DNA of 64,000 nt from Halalkalibacter okhensis (GTDB lineage Bacteria; Bacillota; Bacilli; Bacillales; Bacillaceae_D), in assembly GCF_000787375.1 (NCBI RefSeq), contig NZ_JRJU01000001.1, positions 124,001 through 188,000 on the forward strand, written 5' to 3'. A model generated the notes under the pieces. The model worked only from the letters and a program-made list of their open reading frames with translations, did no database searches and was not told where the DNA came from. Positions 9,439-18,428 of this stretch are shown piece after piece; position 1 is the first letter of the stretch; the number at the start of each line of letters is the position of its first letter. The position numbers and the translations under genes are program-made.

Positions 9439-10302
9439 TTAGCTCATTTTTTGCATTCTAAGTCCTCGAATTGATCTAGTGCCCGATTCTACCGCAATGA
9501 CAATAAGTAAAATCAGAACTGAAATCATCACAATCATTCCACCAGGTGCCAAATCTAAATAAAATGAAGAAATCAAACCTGTAACTACTGCTATCTCGCC
9601 AAAAAAAATAGAATAAAAAAACATTTGCTTAAATCCTTTTGCCAATCTCATAGCAGCCGCTACAGGTAACGTCATTAATGCGGAGACCAGAAGGATTCCA
9701 ACAATTCGCATCGAAGCAGCTATAACAAGTGCAACCATAATAATAAAAAGAAAGTTAACCAATTTGCGATTAATTCCTGAGACTTTCGCTTGTTCTTCAT
9801 CAAATGACAAAAGGAATAATTCCTTATAAAAAAGTATTAGAACAAATAACACGACCACTGTTATCAAACTTATAGCCACTAAATCGGAGCGACTAACAGC
9901 AATAACACTTCCAAATAAATAATTAAACAAATCATTATTAAATCCATCAGCCATAGATATAAACACAACACCAAGACCTATTCCTCCTGATAAAATTATC
10001 GGTATGGCAATTTCTTTATAGAATTTATAGGCACTTCGGAGTTGCTCAATTAATAATGAACCCCCAACAGAAAAAATCAATCCCATATATAAAGGATTGA
10101 GTCCTTGAAAAAAGACAACATGCTTAGCTAGCAGTAAGCTTGCCGCAATTCCTGATAAAGTAATATGCGACAAAGCATCAGCGATTAGAGCGAGGCGACG
10201 GACAACTAGGAACACACCCAATAGTGGAGCTAACAGTCCAATAAGCAATCCAGAGTAAAATGCATTCTGCAAAAACTCATACCGAAAAAAAGCTTCTATC
10301 AT
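9439..10302 (-). CDS. Zinc/manganese ABC transporter permease (first of two in operon)
   Basis: 287 residues, ABC-3 family, 7-8 helices. It starts with the same layout as its neighbour: GLLAPLLGVFLVVRRLALIADALSHITLSG, and later LFLLSFDEEQAKVSGI. ATG at 10302 lies 4 bases after the ATPase stop codon, so translation is coupled. The two permeases share many residues but differ enough to be an old duplication. Confidence 0.9.
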   Translation of the reverse strand: MIEAFFRYEFLQNAFYSGLLIGLLAPLLGVFLVVRRLALIADALSHITLSGIAASLLLAKHVVFFQGLNPLYMGLIFSVGGSLLIEQLRSAYKFYKEIAIPIILSGGIGLGVVFISMADGFNNDLFNYLFGSVIAVSRSDLVAISLITVVVLFVLILFYKELFLLSFDEEQAKVSGINRKLVNFLFIIMVALVIAASMRIVGILLVSALMTLPVAAAMRLAKGFKQMFFYSIFFGEIAVVTGLISSFYLDLAPGGMIVMISVLILLIVIAVESGTRSIRGLRMQKMS

Positions 10303-10305
10303 GAT

Positions 10306-11082
10306 TCAATGCCCCCCATGGTGATGATTATGGGTAACTAAGTGGACATCATGCCCATAAAATGACGATAAATCTTGGTTTGCCTCGAAATCTGCCGTAT
10401 TTCCGTGGAAATGAAGCGTCTTGTTTAGACAAGCTACGTCAGTAACGTGATCTGTCATTACACCAATATCGTGAGTCACAAGAATAAGAGTAATTCCATT
10501 GTCCCTATTCAGATGGTCAAGCATATCATAAAACTGTTTTACACTAGCTGCATCGACTCCAACTGTTGGCTCATCCAGAATAAGCAATTCTGGCTCACTT
10601 ACAAGTGCACGAGCAATAAAAACTCGTTGTTGTTGTCCCCCAGATAATTCCCCTATATTTTTATGGATATATTCAGTCATTCCAACTTGCTCTATTACAT
10701 CTCGGACGAGCTGCTTATGCTTACGGTTTAAAAAACGCATCAAACCTACCTTCCCGTATAACCCCATCGAAACGACTTCAAACACCGTAGCAGGGAATCC
10801 TGAATTAAAACTATTCGCTTTTTGCGAAACAAAACCAATTCTTTCCCACTGCTTAAATTTTGAAATACGTTGATCAAACAATGTTATTTCTCCAGATTGA
10901 AGGGGTATTAACCCTAATATCAATTTTATTAATGTTGATTTTCCTGAACCATTCGGTCCAACCAATCCAAGAAATGAACCTTTTTTTATTTGTAAAGATA
11001 CATTTTCCAGTACATTTTGATTACCATACTGAAAAGAGAGATTGTTTATTAAAACAGCATTATTTGTTTCTGATTCATTCAC
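10306..11082 (-). CDS. Zinc-type ABC transporter ATP-binding protein (ZnuC-like) with His-rich tail
   Basis: 258 residues. Walker A GPNGSGKST at about 42-50, signature LSGGQQQRV near 145, Walker B LLILDEPTVG near 167 and the switch His in LVTHD near 200 are all intact. The C-terminus ends HLVTHNHHHGGH, a histidine cluster often seen in zinc-handling proteins. The start is a GTG at 11082 preceded by a G-rich ribosome site. It is first gene of the operon ATPase-permease-permease-zur, whose promoter carries a Zur-like half-site. Confidence 0.9.
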   Translation of the reverse strand: MNESETNNAVLINNLSFQYGNQNVLENVSLQIKKGSFLGLVGPNGSGKSTLIKLILGLIPLQSGEITLFDQRISKFKQWERIGFVSQKANSFNSGFPATVFEVVSMGLYGKVGLMRFLNRKHKQLVRDVIEQVGMTEYIHKNIGELSGGQQQRVFIARALVSEPELLILDEPTVGVDAASVKQFYDMLDHLNRDNGITLILVTHDIGVMTDHVTDVACLNKTLHFHGNTADFEANQDLSSFYGHDVHLVTHNHHHGGH

Positions 11083-11110
11083 CGGTTGTCCCCCCCTTTT
11101 TATAAGAACA

Positions 11111-11165
11111 ATTACGATTTGTTATATGTCCTTACCTATTATAAAGGTTATTTTGAATCTGTCTA
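11111..11165 (-). promoter_or_regulatory. Promoter of the zinc operon with putative Zur half-site
   Basis: On the minus strand: TAGACA (11165-11160), a 16-base spacer, TATAAT (11143-11138), then AAATCGTAAT at 11120-11111 just past the expected start point. The last sequence equals one arm of the B. subtilis Zur box (TCGTAAT-N-ATTACGA type). The other arm is only partly matched. Autoregulation by the operon's own zur is inferred. Confidence 0.6.
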
Positions 11166-11169
11166 CCTT

Positions 11170-11198
11170 TAGGCTCTAGTAACAAATTTTGCTATAAT
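11170..11198 (+). promoter_or_regulatory. Extended -10 promoter of ppx-ppk
   Basis: TGCTATAAT (11190-11198) is a good extended -10; the -35 region is weak. It lies 34 bases before the ppx start and runs back-to-back with the zinc operon promoter. Confidence 0.5.
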
Positions 11199-11231
11199 TA
11201 ACTTACTCCTGAACATAAAGAGGTGAAAGGC

Positions 11232-12782
11232 ATGATAGAAAAACATGTAGCCATAGTCGATATGGGGTCTAACTCCATTCGTTTAGTGATTAATAAAATT
11301 GACAGCAATGGATATTATAATGAATTGCATAACTTTAAAACCGTAGCAAGACTTAGTGCCCATATTGACCAGAATGGAAACTTATCTGAAATCGGAATTC
11401 AAACGATTTTAGACACTCTTGCGAGATTTAAAGAAATGATTCATTTTCATCACGTTCAGCAAGTTATGGTGATCGCGACAGCAGCCATGCGTAAAGCAAA
11501 AAATCGAGAAAAAATTGTAAAGTTAGTGAAAGAAACAATAGGATTTGACATTCGCATTCTCTCGGAATATGAAGAAGCTTATTATGGCTATTTAGCGGTT
11601 GTGAATTCAACCAATTTAGAAAATGGCTATACGATTGACATTGGTGGAGGAAGTACAGAAATTACTTTATTTGAAAACAGGGAATTAAAGCATTATCACA
11701 GCTTTCCTTTTGGAGCCATTACGTTACATCAGCAATTTTTTAAAAAGGACCTAGATGAAACTGAAACGTTAGCTCGACTTACAAAGTATATTATAAACCA
11801 GTTAGGAACTCTTCCTTGGTTAAAGGAAAAAAAAGCTTACCCTGTAATTGGCATTGGAGGCAGTGCTAGAAATTTAGCTCTAATTCACCAACGAAAAGAG
11901 AATTACCCTTTAGCTGGCCTTCATCAATATGAAATTTCTAAGCAGGAATTACTCGATATTAATACAATGTTACAGCATTCTACTATAGAAGAACGCATTG
12001 AATTAGATGGATTATCAAAGGACCGTGTCGATATTATCGTTCCAGCTTCTACGGTGATTGCTCAAATTGTAAGCCATGTGAAAGCGAACACTTTTATTCT
12101 AAGTCGAAAAGGTCTTCGTGACGGAGTGTTTTATGAGGAATTGTTAAAAGCTATGGAAACCAGCCGATTTCCTAATGTAGTAGAAGAGAGTCTATATCAA
12201 TTATCAAATAGCTATGAATTAAATGTTGAACATGTTAACCACATCTCCCTGCTTGCAAACCAATTATATACACGACTGTATAACTATTGTCCTGTTGAAC
12301 ACAACTCAAGCGATGCAATCACACTATTAAACCAGAGTGCAAGGTTGCTCTATATCGGAGAGTATATAAATAACGAAGCTAGCAGTCAAAATACGTTTTA
12401 TCTTTTAACCAATATGACCATTGAGGGCTTAACACACAGAGAGCGCTTGGCCATTGCTTTGATTTCATCCTATAAATCAAAATCACAAATGAATCAATAC
12501 GCCAAGGCCTTTGACAAGTTACTTACTAAAAAGGAACTCAAATACTATGAATTCTTAGGTGCCATTTTAAAATTAGCTTACTCATTAGACCGAACGAGAA
12601 GAAAAGTAATTACCAATATTGGACAAGTTGAACAACATGAAGACGAACTATCCATTTATCTATACCACCAAACGGATGCTTTTTTTGAAGACACCCAGGC
12701 CACGAAACATAAAAAGCATTTAGAACGTGTAATTAAACATACAATTGATTTTAGATATATGCCTGCAGAGGTTCTGAAATAA
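11232..12782 (+). CDS. ppx: Exopolyphosphatase / Ppx-GppA family phosphatase
   Basis: 516 residues from the ATG at 11232, which has AGAGGTGA upstream; an in-frame GTG at 11223 overlaps that site and is less likely. The ASKHA phosphatase motifs are clear: VAIVDMGSNSIRLVI near the start, IDIGGGSTEITLF near 137 and IGIGGSARNLAL near 210. The long C-terminal half is helical and HD-like, as in full-length Ppx. It hydrolyses terminal phosphate from polyphosphate, or pppGpp. It precedes ppk by 71 bases in the same direction, so one polyphosphate turnover operon is likely. Confidence 0.93.
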   Translation: MIEKHVAIVDMGSNSIRLVINKIDSNGYYNELHNFKTVARLSAHIDQNGNLSEIGIQTILDTLARFKEMIHFHHVQQVMVIATAAMRKAKNREKIVKLVKETIGFDIRILSEYEEAYYGYLAVVNSTNLENGYTIDIGGGSTEITLFENRELKHYHSFPFGAITLHQQFFKKDLDETETLARLTKYIINQLGTLPWLKEKKAYPVIGIGGSARNLALIHQRKENYPLAGLHQYEISKQELLDINTMLQHSTIEERIELDGLSKDRVDIIVPASTVIAQIVSHVKANTFILSRKGLRDGVFYEELLKAMETSRFPNVVEESLYQLSNSYELNVEHVNHISLLANQLYTRLYNYCPVEHNSSDAITLLNQSARLLYIGEYINNEASSQNTFYLLTNMTIEGLTHRERLAIALISSYKSKSQMNQYAKAFDKLLTKKELKYYEFLGAILKLAYSLDRTRRKVITNIGQVEQHEDELSIYLYHQTDAFFEDTQATKHKKHLERVIKHTIDFRYMPAEVLK

Positions 12783-12853
12783 GAATCTTAACATAGAATT
12801 TACAATCAGCTGTTAAAATTGAAATGTAGAATTTAACAGAGAGGTTGAGTCCC

Positions 12854-14974
12854 ATGCAAAAGGATAAGTTAATTCAAAAACACATTGACCTTAATAACCC
12901 AACCTTTTACAACAACCGTGAGTTAAGCTGGCTCGCTTTTAATGAGCGGGTCCTAGAAGAAGCCATTGATGAACGCAATCCTCTTTTTGAAAGACTGAAA
13001 TTCTTAGCGATTTTCAGCTCTAATTTAGACGAATTCTTTATGGTTCGTGTTGCTGGGCTAAAAGATCAAGTAAAGGCTGGTTTTAACCGGCCCGAAAACA
13101 AAGCCGGCTTAACTCCCAAACAACAATTAAAGCACATTTCTGACAAGAATCATTTACTTGTACATTTACAAGATACGGTTTATACGGAAACAATTATTCC
13201 GATGCTCGATCATGAAGGTATTCAATTTGTATCGATGGAAGATTGCGATGATGAACAACTTACTTATTTAGAAGGACGATTTCAAAATTATATATTTCCT
13301 GTATTAACTCCAATGGCCATAGACGCCTACCGACCATTTCCTATGCTATTAAATAAAAGCTTAAATTTAGCAGTTATTTTAAGACGAGTAGGAAATGATG
13401 AATTTGAAAAAGATCAATTAGCGATCGTCCAAGTTCCTTCTGTCTTAACTCGGTTTATTAGACTGCCTAAATCAGAAGGTCAAAAGGACCAGTTTATTTT
13501 ACTTGAAGAAGTCATAAGTTATTTTATTAGTGCTCTATTCAATGGCTTTACCGTTAAGTCTGTATCTCCTTTTCGTATTACAAGAAATGCTGATATGACG
13601 ATTCATGAGGAAGCATCTCGTGACCTGCTAAGTGAAATTGAGAAGGAGCTCAAGAAGCGTAAATGGGGAGCCGCTGTTCGATTAGAGATGCAAGAGGGCC
13701 AAATGAATCAAAACGTCCTCAATTTGTTACTGGATGTCCTTGAATTGCATCAAAATGACGTCTATTCCTATAAAGGGCCACTTGATTTAAGCTTTTTATT
13801 CAAACTATATGGACAACTTGCAAAAGAAAATGAACATTTGGCAAATGAGACGTTAATCCCACAGCCTCCAGAAGATTTAATTGGTGAAGAAGATATTTTT
13901 CAAGCAATTCAAAAACGTGACATTATTCTCCATCATCCATATGAATCCTTTCAACCCGTGATAGACTTTGTTACGCGTGCAGCTGAGGATCCTTCCGTTC
14001 TCGCCATTAAGCAAACACTATACCGTGTTAGTGGGGATTCTCCGATTATTCACGCATTAGCACTTGCAGCAGAGAATGGTAAACAAGTTACCGTCCTAGT
14101 TGAATTAAAAGCACGTTTTGATGAAGAAAATAACATTCAGTGGGCAAAAAAGCTTGAAAAATCAGGTGTTCATGTTATTTACGGAATTACTGCTCTAAAA
14201 ACTCACAGTAAAATTACCTTGGTTGTTCGTCACCAAGAAGATCAAATTCAACGTTTTGTTCATCTAGGTACCGGAAATTATAATGATTCTACAGCAATGC
14301 TCTATACCGATCTTGGTTTTTTTACAGCTCGTGAGAAGTATGGAGAAGATGCAACGAATTTCTTTAATTATTTAAGTGGTTATAGCGAAAAACCAAAATG
14401 GCATTACCTCTCAACTGCCCCATTTGAAATTAGAGAAGAGTTCCTCCATTTAATAGATGAAGAAATTAAAAATCATAAAATAAATGGCAATGGCAAAATT
14501 ATTGCGAAGATGAACTCCCTATCAGATAAGCCAATTATTTTAAAATTATATGAAGCTTCTCAAGCCGGCGTACAAATTGATTTAATTGTTAGGGGCATCT
14601 GTTGTTTACGACCTGGAATCAAAGATGTGAGTGAGAATATCCGAGTGTTTAGTATTGTTGATCGTTTTTTAGAGCATAGCCGAATTTTTTATTTTCACCA
14701 TAATGGTGAGGAGAGAATTTTCTTGTCTTCAGCTGATTGGATGACGAGAAATATGGAAAAAAGAATTGAGATCTTATTTCCTATTGTAAGTTCGAGGAAC
14801 AAAGAGCGTGTGAAAGAGATTTTAACCATTACCCTTCAAGATAATACAAAAGCGCGTCAACAAAAATCAGATGGGAGCTACAAATATATTACGCGACCAA
14901 CTCATGACCAGCCAATTCAAAGTCAGCTTACATTTCATGAACTAGCTTCACGCTTTACAATTATCGAAGAATAA
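12854..14974 (+). CDS. ppk: Polyphosphate kinase 1
   Basis: 706 residues, full length for PPK1. It makes polyphosphate from ATP reversibly. Domains run N (NRELSWLAFNERVLEEA near 20), H, C1 and C2. The phosphorylated histidine is H451 in LKTHSKITLV, with H470 in HLGTGNYND and the second phospholipase-D-like motif EHSRIFYFHHNG further on. ATG at 12854 follows AGAGGTTGAG; an upstream in-frame TTG (12845) lies within that site. The gene ends in a strong convergent hairpin. Confidence 0.97.
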   Translation: MQKDKLIQKHIDLNNPTFYNNRELSWLAFNERVLEEAIDERNPLFERLKFLAIFSSNLDEFFMVRVAGLKDQVKAGFNRPENKAGLTPKQQLKHISDKNHLLVHLQDTVYTETIIPMLDHEGIQFVSMEDCDDEQLTYLEGRFQNYIFPVLTPMAIDAYRPFPMLLNKSLNLAVILRRVGNDEFEKDQLAIVQVPSVLTRFIRLPKSEGQKDQFILLEEVISYFISALFNGFTVKSVSPFRITRNADMTIHEEASRDLLSEIEKELKKRKWGAAVRLEMQEGQMNQNVLNLLLDVLELHQNDVYSYKGPLDLSFLFKLYGQLAKENEHLANETLIPQPPEDLIGEEDIFQAIQKRDIILHHPYESFQPVIDFVTRAAEDPSVLAIKQTLYRVSGDSPIIHALALAAENGKQVTVLVELKARFDEENNIQWAKKLEKSGVHVIYGITALKTHSKITLVVRHQEDQIQRFVHLGTGNYNDSTAMLYTDLGFFTAREKYGEDATNFFNYLSGYSEKPKWHYLSTAPFEIREEFLHLIDEEIKNHKINGNGKIIAKMNSLSDKPIILKLYEASQAGVQIDLIVRGICCLRPGIKDVSENIRVFSIVDRFLEHSRIFYFHHNGEERIFLSSADWMTRNMEKRIEILFPIVSSRNKERVKEILTITLQDNTKARQQKSDGSYKYITRPTHDQPIQSQLTFHELASRFTIIEE

Positions 14975-14990
14975 GATTAGGCATAACAAA

Positions 14991-15029
14991 GGGGGCGTCC
15001 CAAAAACGAATCATTTTTGGGACGCCCCC
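14991..15029. terminator. Bidirectional terminator, 16-bp perfect stem
   Basis: GGGGGCGTCCCAAAAA (14991-15006) pairs perfectly with 15014-15029 around a 7-base loop, between convergent ppk and the second metal permease. Downstream (15033-15117) CTATGTG...CACATAG encloses a small GAGAG...CTCTC stem, possibly part of the opposite operon's 3' end. Confidence 0.9.
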
Positions 15030-15131
15030 GAAGCTATGTGTTGGAGTCGCTACATTTAAAAAATGCCTCTTAATAGGAGAGAGTTTCACCTCTCAAGGCG
15101 CACATTGCCACATAGTTCCTGACTTTTAGTG

Positions 15132-15998
15132 TTATGCTCTTTGAACTTTCCGAGCACGCCATTTTTTTGTTAGAACTCCTTGTTTAGGTGAGAAGAAAAA
15201 CGCAAAGCCAAATAATACAGAAGCAACTAATACAATCGAAGCTCCTGATGCTACATCATAAATGACTGAATAATACATTCCTACTATAGCTGATATCACA
15301 CCAAACAATGCAGATAATGAAAGCATGACTGGCAAGCGATCAGTTAACAGGTAGGCTGTAGCTCCTGGTGTAATAAGCATAGCGACAACTAGAACAATTC
15401 CAACTGTTTTAAGTGATGCAACGGTTACTAGTGATAATAAAAGCATCAACAAATAATGAACGAGTTGAACAGGCACCCCTGTCGCTTTAGCCATAACAGG
15501 ATCAAAGGTACTTAGCAACAGTGGACGATAAAAAATGACAATCATTAATAACACAAAAGCTCCAATTCCGACCGTGACCATAAGATCGGCTCTCGAGACC
15601 GCAAGCACGTTCCCAAAGAGGATATGCCAAAGGTCTACTCCTGTTCCACGTAGTCCTGTAATTAAGACAATTCCTAGCGCAAAAGCTGCGGTAAACATGA
15701 TGCCAATAGCAGAATCATCTTTTATTCGACTATTTTGAGATACATAACCAATAGCAAGCGCAGTAAGTACACCTGTAATTGTAGCTCCAATAAAGAAACT
15801 AGCTCCAATCATATAGGCAATGACAACTCCTGGCAAAACAGCATGCGATATCGCATCCCCCATTAGAGCCATCCCACGTAAAATGATAAAACACCCAATT
15901 ACGCCACAAATAATACCAACCAAAATTGCAGCGATTAACGCCTGTTGCAAGTAAGAATACCTCATTACTTGATCAATGAACATTGTAATGTTACTCAT
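15132..15998 (-). CDS. Manganese/zinc ABC transporter permease (second system)
   Basis: 288 residues, ABC-3 family, about 8 helices. The segment GVIGCFIILRGMALMGDAISHAVLPGVVIAY and the loop LLLSTFDPVMAKATG match MntC/ZnuB-type permeases. It is more distant from the two zur-operon permeases than these are from each other. The C-terminus is basic (KKWRARKVQRA). Start codon overlaps the ATPase stop by one base. No binding protein accompanies the pair. Confidence 0.9.
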   Translation of the reverse strand: MSNITMFIDQVMRYSYLQQALIAAILVGIICGVIGCFIILRGMALMGDAISHAVLPGVVIAYMIGASFFIGATITGVLTALAIGYVSQNSRIKDDSAIGIMFTAAFALGIVLITGLRGTGVDLWHILFGNVLAVSRADLMVTVGIGAFVLLMIVIFYRPLLLSTFDPVMAKATGVPVQLVHYLLMLLLSLVTVASLKTVGIVLVVAMLITPGATAYLLTDRLPVMLSLSALFGVISAIVGMYYSVIYDVASGASIVLVASVLFGFAFFFSPKQGVLTKKWRARKVQRA

Positions 15999-16750
15999 TA
16001 CTCACTCACCACCATTATGTTTTCATCTTGCCCGAACAAGGTAATGCTACCCTTGTAAGTTTTTGAAAGAATATCAGGTTTATAAACAGCCTTTACTTCC
16101 CCAAATTCAACTAGCTCTTTATTAATTAACAATAATTCATCAAAATAATGCTCGACTTTACTTAAATCATGATGAACAACAAAAACCGTTTTCCCGTTAT
16201 CCCTCATTTCTCTAAGGAGGTTGATAATAATTTCTTCTGATGTAACATCAATCCCAACGAAAGGTTCATCTAAAAAGAACAACTCAGCATGCTGTGCTAG
16301 TGCACGCGCAATAAAGACTCGCTGTTGCTGCCCCCCTGATAGCTCCCCGATTTGCCGCTTTCGATAATCTAACATTCCTACTTTTTCAAGAGATTCAATA
16401 ACAATTTCTTGATCTTTCTTTCCAGCTTTTTTGTACCAAGGAATATGCGTAAACCTTCCCATCATGACAACATCCTCAACTAAAACAGGGAAATCCCAAT
16501 CAATTTGATTGCGTTGAGGTACATATGATATTTGCTTTCTAACTTCATTTACTTTTTCACCTAAGACCGTCACTTTTCCTTGTGCTTTTTCTAATCCTAA
16601 AATGGCTTTAATTAATGTAGATTTACCTGCACCATTTGGACCGACAATCCCGATTAGTCTTCCTTTGTCTGCTTGAAAGCTAATATCTTTAACGGCTTGA
16701 TTGTTCTCATAGAAAACAGAAAGTGACTCAACTTCTAAAATTTTATTCAC
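15998..16750 (-). CDS. Manganese/zinc ABC transporter ATP-binding protein (MntB-like)
   Basis: 250 residues with Walker A GPNGAGKST (about 36-44), signature LSGGQQQRV, Walker B LFFLDEPFVGID and switch VHHDLSKV. The start is GTG at 16750 with GGGAGG 7 bases upstream. PQRNQIDWDFPV, after the Q-loop, is common in manganese/iron chelate uptake ATPases. It is transcribed from a promoter near 17000 with an MntR-like palindrome, so manganese is the favoured substrate, though zinc is possible. Confidence 0.88.
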   Translation of the reverse strand: MNKILEVESLSVFYENNQAVKDISFQADKGRLIGIVGPNGAGKSTLIKAILGLEKAQGKVTVLGEKVNEVRKQISYVPQRNQIDWDFPVLVEDVVMMGRFTHIPWYKKAGKKDQEIVIESLEKVGMLDYRKRQIGELSGGQQQRVFIARALAQHAELFFLDEPFVGIDVTSEEIIINLLREMRDNGKTVFVVHHDLSKVEHYFDELLLINKELVEFGEVKAVYKPDILSKTYKGSITLFGQDENIMVVSE

Positions 16751-16952
16751 TAGCTTTTCCTCCCATCAACATAGTCTTTAGTGTTGCAATAGAGCAACTT
16801 TTACGAGAAAAAACTCCCTTATTAGTAATGGACAATTGGACTTAAGTATTATAGAAGACATCGTCTAGTCAGAATTCATAGCCCACTTCATACATGATCA
16901 CAACATCTTATGGATAATTTATAAAAAGGGTGCAAACTTAGGACAGGGCATA
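16751..16952 (-). other. Leader region of the second metal operon
   Basis: About 200 bases between operator and GTG start with no convincing gene. I see no recognisable Mn riboswitch (yybP-ykoY) core. A TATAAT-like box at about 16851 has no good -35. It may simply be untranslated leader. Confidence 0.4.
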
Positions 16953-17015
16953 AAAGTTTCCCTAAGTAAACTTTTTCATATTATTTATTATAATCCTTTC
17001 TTACAAAGATGTAAA
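16953..17015 (-). promoter_or_regulatory. SigA promoter with MntR-like operator
   Basis: Minus strand: TTTACA (17015-17010), 17-base spacer, TATAAT (16992-16987), then an inverted repeat AAAGTTT-N8-AAACTTT at 16974-16953. Its core reads ACTTAGGGAAACTTT, close to known MntR boxes of B. subtilis mntA and mntH promoters. It covers about +5 to +27, where bound repressor would block transcription. Confidence 0.65.
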
Positions 17016-17091
17016 TGTGTAACAGGATTTCTTTTTCTCTCAGAGCAAAAAGCTGATAATTGTTGAATTCCTTAACAATGATACATAAAAA

Positions 17092-17127
17092 AACCTGAGA
17101 CCTATTAATTAAAATAGGTCTCAGGTT
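17092..17127 (-). terminator. Terminator of the sensor kinase gene
   Basis: A 13-bp perfect stem, AACCTGAGACCTA with TAGGTCTCAGGTT; the stop codon lies in the first arm on the minus strand, and seven T follow. Confidence 0.92.
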
Positions 17128-18248
17128 CCTAATGGCAATGAAACAATTACATTTGTACCAATACTATACGTACTATCTACTCGAAAACTTCCTCCATGAT
17201 CTTCAATGATCTTCTTACATAACGGTATTCCTATTCCTGTACCTCTTTCTTTTGTCGTAAAGAAAGGCTTTCCTAATTGATTTAGGACAGATTCAGGCAT
17301 GCCTTTACCATTATCCATTACTTGAATAATATAATTTTCCTCTTGGACCCTAGTTTCTATTGAGAGAACTCGATTTGAATTCGACTCTCCAAATGCTTCT
17401 ACGGAGTTTCGTAAAAGATTAAGCATCACTTGCTTCACCATTGATTCATTCACGTAGATCTGCTTTTCGGTTTCTGCTAATTCAAGTTTAAATTCCACAT
17501 CATGTAGAAGGCATTCTGCTTTCATAATTTCAGTTAAAGAATTCATAATCTGTACTGGTGATTGCCATCTCCGCTCCATTTTTTTGCGAGAGACGGAAAG
17601 GAAATCCTCAAGAATGCTGTTCATTCTGTTCATTTCCGACATGATCGTGTCATAATACTTTTGATGATCATTCGTTAATTGCGCCAATTGCAAAAAACCT
17701 TTAATTACCGATAATGGATTACGTAATTCATGAGCAACCCCTGCAGCAATATGTGATACTGCTTCCATTTGATGATGAAAGGTTAGCAGATTTTCAAATT
17801 GCCTTTGTAGCGAACGATCTTCATATACAAGATAAACCATTCCATCCTCCGCAAATGGAATCACTCTAATACGATAAACCATTTCATCTTCTTCAAAGTC
17901 CTCTACTTGTTTACTCTTTGTCATTAATGCTCTTTGAACAAGCTCTAAGCAAAATAAAATAAACGGGTTATCGATACTTAAATGCTCCAAAGTACAAACA
18001 CGCAATTGTGACTCATTTATGTTAGTTACTTCTAAAAAAGCTTGATTCCACTTTAATATATGTAAATTTTGATCTACTTTTAAGTAAGGAATACCTAATT
18101 CTTCAATGAGAAAATGTTGTTCAATCATTTTTTCCTCCGTAAGTGTCGATGAATGAGTGTGCGAGAGTTGACTTGTTACTGAAGAATTCATTGACATTGA
18201 GTTATTCCTATTTGGGGCTATTTGTTCGTCTAGGTGCTTATTTTCCAT
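17121..18248 (-). CDS. PAS-domain soluble sensor histidine kinase (sporulation-kinase type)
   Basis: 375 residues with no membrane helix. A polar Ser/Asn-rich head (1-40) is followed by a PAS fold (about 45-150: LGIPYLKVDQNLHILKWNQAFLEV). The HisKA box AAGVAHELRNPLSVIKGFLQL has the phospho-acceptor at H173. The HATPase has N box NLLRNSVEA, G1 DNGKGM and G2 GTGIGIPLCK. This architecture resembles KinA/KinE-like orphan kinases feeding Spo0A, and no response regulator lies nearby. It interrupts the zur-yqfT order seen in B. subtilis. Signal and partner are unknown. Confidence 0.88.
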   Translation of the reverse strand: MENKHLDEQIAPNRNNSMSMNSSVTSQLSHTHSSTLTEEKMIEQHFLIEELGIPYLKVDQNLHILKWNQAFLEVTNINESQLRVCTLEHLSIDNPFILFCLELVQRALMTKSKQVEDFEEDEMVYRIRVIPFAEDGMVYLVYEDRSLQRQFENLLTFHHQMEAVSHIAAGVAHELRNPLSVIKGFLQLAQLTNDHQKYYDTIMSEMNRMNSILEDFLSVSRKKMERRWQSPVQIMNSLTEIMKAECLLHDVEFKLELAETEKQIYVNESMVKQVMLNLLRNSVEAFGESNSNRVLSIETRVQEENYIIQVMDNGKGMPESVLNQLGKPFFTTKERGTGIGIPLCKKIIEDHGGSFRVDSTYSIGTNVIVSLPLGT

Positions 18249-18428
18249 AATGCCCCACCCCCCTCTTCTTGTAGCAATTTATGACATATTCAAACATGAG
18301 TTAGATTCTAATCGTTCCTTTATCAATCCTTTATTCGATAAGTCTACCAATATTTCCTTTTTTTCTGCACATTTTCTTCAAGTAACTCATACACTGTCAT
18401 TATGTTACTTGATTAAAGGGGTGCTATT

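Noticed and set aside
15033-15117. Small structured RNA next to the ppk terminator
   Set aside because: Pairing is limited to 7 bases outside and 5 inside, with no promoter; probably trailer sequence.
16751-16952. Manganese riboswitch in the second metal operon leader
   Set aside because: I could not find the conserved yybP-ykoY loop sequences; the palindrome near the promoter explains regulation more simply.
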